From Herpomyces periplanetae (lineage: Eukaryota > Ascomycota > Laboulbeniomycetes > Herpomycetales > Herpomycetaceae), in assembly GCA_009733715.1 (NCBI GenBank), contig WMKJ01000165.1, forward strand, positions 1 through 21,589: 21,589 nt of DNA. Direction: 5' to 3'. Positions 16,379 through 21,589 of this stretch are shown in pieces. Made by a program: the position numbers and the translations under genes. The notes below the pieces were generated by a model. The model did no database searches. It saw only the letters and a program-made list of their open reading frames with translations, and had not been told where the DNA came from. How positions within the stretch are numbered: position 1 is the stretch's first letter; every line of letters begins with the position of its first letter.

Positions 16379-18016
16379 ATGTCAAGAAAAGTTTCGACAA
16401 GGGAGCCGGTTAGCAAAGACGTGACCCCCGGGACTGCTTCATCAGCATGTCTAACCGAGTCTACAATGGCGTTTAAATCACCTAGTAAGACAAGTGTACC
16501 CTATTATGAACAACTCCGAAAGAATTTACGTGAATGCTTGGAGAAAAAAGTAGAACTAGATCATCAACTGGTATGATATGCTCATCCTTCCCCGCTGTCT
16601 GCACTTAGTACACCTCACCTCACTTTCGTTGTCTTTATTCTTTCCCAATTACGCGCTAAATCACCCTACCGAACGTTACTTTGACGTATTGGTAATTGAA
16701 TGATCACCTATGATCTTAATTTTACTTTGTTTACTCACGCTTATTTCTAGCAAAATATTCATACAGCTATATACAAGCTGGAAACATCTTATCTTGAAGG
16801 AGCACCTGCTGGTAACATTGTTAGGGGTTTCAAAAATTACATTAAAGGTTCTGCAACTACCACTGCAGCAGCGGCGGTTAGACGCAAGTTCAACATTACC
16901 GACGCAGACCGAATCTTTAGTCGCGGATATACAGGCTTATCGCAGGTAAGCATACAGTATTATTTACTCTATGGGAATTGGCAAGAAAGATTTATTTCTA
17001 AGCTAATACTCTTACAATTATAGAAGTCTACGTCTGGGCATAATGTATCATCAATTGGAAGCAGTACTTCATCACCATCTGTACGCATTAGCGGCACATC
17101 CACACGTGGAGGCACAGTTAATCGAATAGGGTCAGGGCGGGGTGGTTCGGCCTCTGCTGGATCAAGTAATGCTTATCGTAGTGGCAAAGGTACACGCGGG
17201 GGATACAATAAAAAGAAGAAAAAGTATCATGGTGCGGCAAAAAGAGCAAGTGTTTCATCATTGGGTGGTAGAAAGAGTGGAGGGAGGGGCAATTTACAAT
17301 CAACTACATTATCAGGGGGAAAATTGGCGAATGTAGATGCAGCGGTTAAATCGTTCAGTGCAACCACTAGTGTATCCGCATCTAATGAAAGTTTTACGAA
17401 CGACGAGCAAGATTCAGTACAGCCTAAGGAATCGGCAATAAATAGTAAGGTTACTGAAGAAGGAGAGGAAAGTGGTACGGTTGAGTATGATGAGCATACT
17501 AATACTAATGAATCTTCACGAAAAGGTATAGTGGATGAGGAAGATGCTGAAGCAGATGATGATGAAGATGGGGATGATGAAGACGATGATATTGGGGAGG
17601 AAGAGGATGAAGAGGAAGATGATGACGATGGGGACGAAGACGAATTGAGTAATGAGGGAGAGTCTGATGAGTACGATGATGGTGCAGCAGTAGAAGGAGC
17701 CAGAGAAGAAGAAAGTTTACCAGAGCAGAACAAACTGAAGGATGACCAAAGTATTTTAAATGAGCCAAAGACCAGTGGTTCTTATTCCGTTGACGAGACA
17801 GGGATGACTAGGGCGTTCGAGGGGCTAAATGAGGTAGAAGATGGTGATGCGGATGCAGACGCGGACGCAGATGAAGATGATGTTGTAGAGATTAGCCCGG
17901 GTAATGATCTGAGTTCACGAAATGGACAAGCAAGTTCAGCGGTGGCATTGATTACGGAGAGAGATTCAGATGGAAGAAGTTTAAAACGGGGAAAAATATC
18001 ATTGAATCGAAATTGA
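16379..18016 (+). CDS. EAF6: chromatin modification protein EAF6, with long acidic tail (three exons)
   Basis: The exons are 16379-16570, 16751-16945 and 17024-18016; the donors are GTATGA and GTAAGC, the acceptors TCTAG and ATAG, and all junctions are in phase 0. The product is 459 residues. Eaf6/MEAF6 is a small subunit of NuA4-type (and, in animals, MOZ/HBO1-type) histone acetyltransferase complexes. The family core spans exons 1 and 2: a coiled region (YEQLRKNLRECLEKKVELDH) followed by QNIHTAIYKLETSYLEGAP, GNIVRGFKNYIKG and the F..AD.IFS.. segment (FNITDADRIFSRGYTGLSQ). Exon 3 adds about 330 low-complexity residues: a Gly/Ser/Arg/Lys-rich part, then an Asp/Glu tract (about 300-349), a (Asp-Ala)n run (about 401-410) and a basic end. 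Yeast Eaf6 (113) and human MEAF6 (about 200) are far shorter. The ATG at 16379 is the first in frame; Met30 (16466) has a stronger context (ACAATGG) and may be the true start. Confidence 0.88.
17541..17687 (+). repeat. GA-rich region encoding the EAF6 acidic tract
   Basis: GAT/GAA/GAG/GAC codons dominate for about 150 bases, with GATGATGAAGATG-type repetition. The antisense strand shows open frames of Ser or His/Leu runs that are by-products of this composition. Confidence 0.75.
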
Positions 18017-18370
18017 AGAAAAAAGGTGGATAAACGGGGGAGGGATGGGACGGGTAAATGGAAGTTTTACATGAAACTCACGCGACAAAAGTTGGAATGC
18101 GGCGAGTTAACGAATTAAAACGAGAATTATCATCGATACGTTACTCAAGGTGGCGCACGGATAGAGGGAAATCGAGGTTAATCAATTATGTCGTACGAGA
18201 GAATAAGTGAGTTGGATGGGAGAAAAATTAGGAAATGAGGAATAAAAGGAGGAGAATTTTTGGCACGGGCAGCCGAAGAGAGACGAGATAGCTTAATTTA
18301 GATGATGACGAGTACTGAGCAAGCGTACGAGAGTGAACGTGCATGCATTGGAAGGATGTTTAGGTGAAGA
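18017..18370. other. intergenic region between the EAF6 and RPL3 stops
   Basis: About 350 bases between convergent genes. It is purine-rich at first and then mixed. It should hold both 3' untranslated ends. I see no gene or RNA here. Confidence 0.5.
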
Positions 18371-19818
18371 TTAAACAGTCTCTATAAGATCTTTCTTTAA
18401 CGTGCCCATGAAAGTTTTCTTTTCGGCGATAGTTTGGAAAGCACCGTGACCGAATTTGGAGGATGTATCAATCCATTTTAACTCGACTTTTTCCAAAGCT
18501 TTACGGCTGCTGTGAACGAACATTGACTTGCGCAAAGTCATGATTCGCTTTTTCACGCCGGGAACGGAACCTTTGAGCAATAAAAAGTCGTTTTTTACCT
18601 GCCCATAGCGAACAAAACCACCGAGCCTATTCACGCAAATAAAAGGGCAAGTTAGTATGCCGAAAAAATGAAAGTTAGCGCGCTTGCGCAATTATGGAAA
18701 ATCAGTGTGTACATAGCCAAAGAACAAAGAGCAAGTTGGGCAGCGCAGAGAAGAAAATAAATGACCTGACGTACGGGGTAATTTGTTTCTTGGTGATATC
18801 GAAATCGGTTGAAGCGTTGGCGGGATCGTCACCTTTTCCGATACGATAAATTTTATGATTAACGGAAGTACGATGATGATAACCCATTTGACCGGCACGA
18901 GCGACAGTCCATTGAACATGAGCCGGATGCCATGCTCCTATACAGGCAACTTTACGCAAACCTTTATGGGTTTTACGCGGCAGTTTTTTAGTTCCCCAAC
19001 GAGCGGTAACACCGTTGAATCCACGGCCTTTGGTAACGGCAATACAGTCAATCATTTCGTCTTTTTCGAAAACGGTATCAATGGCGATTGGCTTTTCGAA
19101 TAAATTTTTGCCGAATTCAACCTTTTCAGCTACACTGCCACCGTTGACCTGAATTTCCATTACATGGGCTTTCTTTTGTCTCAGGGGAGTTTTGCCGATT
19201 TGCGTATGAGCAATGATACGCACAATTGTACAGTACTTTTTTATACGCTCTAATTCATGAGAAATTGATTGACCGTTGTTCTCTGTGTATTTTTTGGCGT
19301 ATTTTGTGAAAGCTTTCTTTTTACTGCGATACCAATTTTTGTAAAATCTTCGTCGGGCTTCCTCACTCAGATGCTCTGCCCAGACGGCCGTAAGAGATCG
19401 GAGTCCCCGTGGGGTTTCAATGTATCCTACCATTCCAATAGCGATCATAGGGGGAGTTTCGATGACGGTAACGGCTTCGACGATTTCTTTTTTGTGAAGT
19501 TTGGCACCAGGACGATCCAGGTCGCGAACAATGGTAGTCATACCGGCTTTATAACCCATGGCGGCCGTGAGGTGAACAGGCTTTTTTGGATCATCTTTGG
19601 GGAAGCTATGAATTAGGAAGGTAATGAATGTTGGTAAGTTAACGTGACAATTAATAAATTAACGGGGCTACATTGTTAAGTTGGACAGTAGGATACATGT
19701 AAGGAAGTATAACAGAGTACACATACCTTTTAACTCGACCCCGGTGTCTAGCAGCACGTTTTCGAGGCAGAAATGCCAAAGAGCCGTGACGGGGAGCTTC
19801 ATACTTTCTGTGGGACAT
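18371..19818 (-). CDS. RPL3: 60S ribosomal protein L3 (uL3), three exons
   Basis: The exons are 19818-19727, 19605-18775 and 18626-18371. Intron 1 (19726-19606) has GTATGT and ATAG ends. Intron 2 (18774-18627) has GTACGT, a TACTAAC branch site and ATAG. The product is 392 residues, against 387 in yeast. L3 is an early-assembling large-subunit protein whose extension reaches towards the peptidyl transferase centre. The sequence follows the family end to end: [30 protein letters not shown] across junction 1, [53 protein letters not shown], the [20 protein letters not shown] and [10 protein letters not shown] extension, [12 protein letters not shown], and after junction 2 [19 protein letters not shown] and [16 protein letters not shown]. 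Both junctions restore conserved residues, which fixes the splice sites. I see no snoRNA box C/D pair in either intron. Confidence 0.97.
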
Positions 19819-21589
19819 GATTAAAAAATTTACACAAAAGAAGACTTGAAGTAAACTTTTTTTTTCTCGATTAAAAGTGAACAAAAAAAAAAGTGATTAA
19901 CAGGGTAACGTTTGAACAAAGGTTAACATTCACACCAAAATGCATAAAATCAAACGAAAGTAGGAAAGTAAATAAAGTGAAATGAGAAAACTTGAGCTTG
20001 ATCCGCAAATTTTGCCCGATCAATTAACCCTTGTACCAAACTTGTGATGGCTAAAGCCAAATTTTACATCCAAAACTAACTGAACACACTCTGGAATTCT
20101 GTTTTGTCCTTGACGATGCAAAGTCTGAATAAATTCCATCCTACTTTTTCCCTCGCCCGTCACGGCCATTACTAAGCATGCTGTTGTGGGTTAAGCGAAG
20201 GCCCAATTTAGTGAGCCGAGGAAACGGGTCATGAGCCTTTTGCTTGCCAGAGCGGCTAACAAAGCGAGATGTACGCGTGGTCACGTGCTTTGGATTTGGG
20301 GGGTAGGGATTGAAGAGAATTGGAGAGAGTTAAGTTTGTTGATGAATTTTCAAGGTGATGGTATTATTTTGGGTAAATACCGTGATCGTGTAGGAGTACT
20401 GTTTCTTGTGGGGGAGGGGGTTAATTTTTATTTTTGGAAAGTTGTGTGGTATGATGGTTATATTGTGAAAGGGAGGGTTTGCGAGAGCAAAAACTTAATT
20501 CGGAGAGCAAGAGTGGGAGGGGTGGTTTATGCTGGATGATATTTTGTAATGTGTATAAGTTCACTAAAGATTTGATAGAGAGTGAGGAATACTTGGGATA
20601 TTACATTTTAGGCATGAGCAAGTAGTCTTGTAAATAAGTTTGGAAGGCTAAGTATTAAGTGAATGTTAATTGGGTAAATTTATAAAATTGGAGTGGGTTT
20701 ATAGGAAATGCAATTAAAGTGTGGTATAAAGGCAATTCAGGTGTAGAATAAGTATAGCGTATTTTGAATAAGGCAATAATGGAAAATTGTTAAATCAAGT
20801 ACAAGTCATACACTATAATAAAGTTGGAAGATCAAATATAATTATGCTTAAAAGGAAGATTCTCATGCCATGGAATACACTCAAAGGCCAAACAGAAAGA
20901 ATCGTGGAAGCTTTAGCCAATCCAAACATCCTTGCACTACACCAGGAAAGCTCTTCGGCACAAAGATTATCACGTGATAGCATGGGTATGGAAGGGGGGG
21001 AAGACAGAAGCCTTGGGAATTAGGGTAGAGCGACGGTGCATGAACACCCTCTGGATTAATTGAATAGAGGTAGATTCGGGAAGTATATATTATAGATCCA
21101 GAATGATGTGGTTTCATTGTCCACGCTTTTCAAAATAATCCTGTGCCGCTCGACCAAAATCGTCCCTCGCCGTCTGCCATCCCCCAATCCAACCCAAACC
21201 CCCTCTCCTCCCTACCCTCTCCCCTTCCGCAATGCCACGTGACTCGGGAATGGGGGATGCGGGGGGGACAGGCCGAGATGAGCCGGCGAGCTGGGCCGGT
21301 GGTGTGTTGGCTTGCCTGCCCGACGGTCTTTGAGCGGGATTCTTCCCGTAACCGTTTGTGCAAGGGTGCGTTAACCGAAAAATAAACTTACCCCCACCAA
21401 TCCTACAGTTCGGCGTAATTTTCGGCTTACTTCCAAATCGTTTTTTCCGTTTATCCTTCTTCTCAATCAATTTGTCCCCTTTTTCTTCCTTGTTCACTAC
21501 TCTTGCTTTTTTTTATGAAAACATTATTTAGAGGGTGATTATTTGAATAAGAAAAGAATGAGCGTGTGGAAAACTCAAAGGGTAAAGAG
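19819..21589. other. right-hand region without a supported gene
   Basis: It begins with the RPL3 promoter side, with A/T runs near 19856-19893. One ATG-started plus-strand frame of 102 codons (20231-20539) encodes a Val/Gly-rich peptide with no domain I know, in a G-rich stretch. From about 20540 to 21110 the DNA is AT-rich with nothing recognised. From about 21165 to 21300 it turns first C/T-rich and then G-rich, with a CACGTGAC at 21236-21243, and resembles a promoter for a gene outside the window. The minus-strand frame at 21497-21114 starts with GTG and is not supported. Confidence 0.5.
20231..20539 (+). CDS. doubtful small open reading frame, 102 residues
   Basis: ATG-started, no intron, no recognised domain. 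The second half is rich in Val, Gly, Arg and aromatic residues, as expected from G- and T-rich DNA. A TCACGTG lies inside it at 20281-20287. I list it only because it is the longest ATG frame in the right-hand 1.7 kb; it is more likely chance than a gene. Confidence 0.15.
   Translation: MSLLLARAANKARCTRGHVLWIWGVGIEENWRELSLLMNFQGDGIILGKYRDRVGVLFLVGEGVNFYFWKVVWYDGYIVKGRVCESKNLIRRARVGGVVYAG

Noticed and set aside
17227-17768. Antisense frames of Ser or His/Leu runs opposite the EAF6 tail
   Set aside because: They mirror the GA-rich acidic tract of a well-supported gene on the other strand.
18692-19616. Plus-strand frames antisense to RPL3 and a frame continuing past exon 2
   Set aside because: RPL3 is identified end to end, and the splice junctions restore conserved residues, so these are shadows or intron read-through.
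18627-19726. snoRNA genes in the RPL3 introns
   Set aside because: Ribosomal protein introns often hold snoRNAs, but I find no convincing box C/box D or H/ACA pattern in either intron.
20787-21023. Plus-strand frame of 78 codons
   Set aside because: It starts with TTG and has no recognised content.
21114-21497. Minus-strand frame of 127 codons near the right edge
   Set aside because: It starts with GTG, has a stop close upstream, includes a GTAAGT that suggests non-coding or spliced sequence, and shows no domain.

Overview
The window looks like nuclear DNA from a fungus. It holds nine recognisable housekeeping genes, five of them interrupted by short introns (about 75-250 bases, mostly GTRAGT donors, with TACTAAC-like branch sites in several). 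It also carries fungal-type proteins: two membrane-anchored STE13/DAP2-type dipeptidyl aminopeptidases, a Cys3-type cystathionine gamma-lyase and an Eaf6 protein. Base composition is moderate (roughly 40% GC by eye) and the intergenic spaces are short. I cannot name the species; a filamentous or early-diverging fungus is a guess. I see no tRNA, rRNA, CRISPR array, transposon or viral remnant that I can support.

Layout. 337-745 (+): a small two-exon gene for the cytochrome-oxidase assembly factor COA3. Its stop codon overlaps by one base the start codon of NUS1 (745-1876, +), a subunit of the dolichol-forming cis-prenyltransferase. 2061-4757 (-): dipeptidyl aminopeptidase 1. 4758-6268: a divergent intergenic region made of a polypurine stretch and a large GGAGAT/GGTGAT/GCN repeat. 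6269-7450 (+): RNA polymerase III subunit RPC37/RPC5. 7582-9474 (-): cystathionine gamma-lyase in three exons. 10303-13047 (-): dipeptidyl aminopeptidase 2, with a tiny last exon. 13212-about 14450: probable remains of an exon-rich plus-strand gene I cannot identify; only its first two exons are proposed. 14536-15705 (-): transcription elongation factor TFIIS, two exons. 16379-18016 (+): NuA4 subunit EAF6 with a very long low-complexity tail, three exons. 18371-19818 (-): ribosomal protein RPL3, three exons. 19819-21589: no gene I can support.

The genes do not form one pathway. They sit in divergent and convergent pairs, as is usual for a compact fungal genome. The most notable point is the TAATG junction of COA3 and NUS1. 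No AG lies between the last in-frame stop upstream of NUS1 and its ATG, so an upstream spliced exon cannot supply the NUS1 start. The two genes are therefore read either from one two-cistron mRNA or from nested transcripts. Other points are a 68-base perfect repeat that begins at base 1, a switch of purine/pyrimidine strand bias near 6.1 kb, an excess of GTTAAC, and CACGTG sites in front of the sulfur-metabolism gene.
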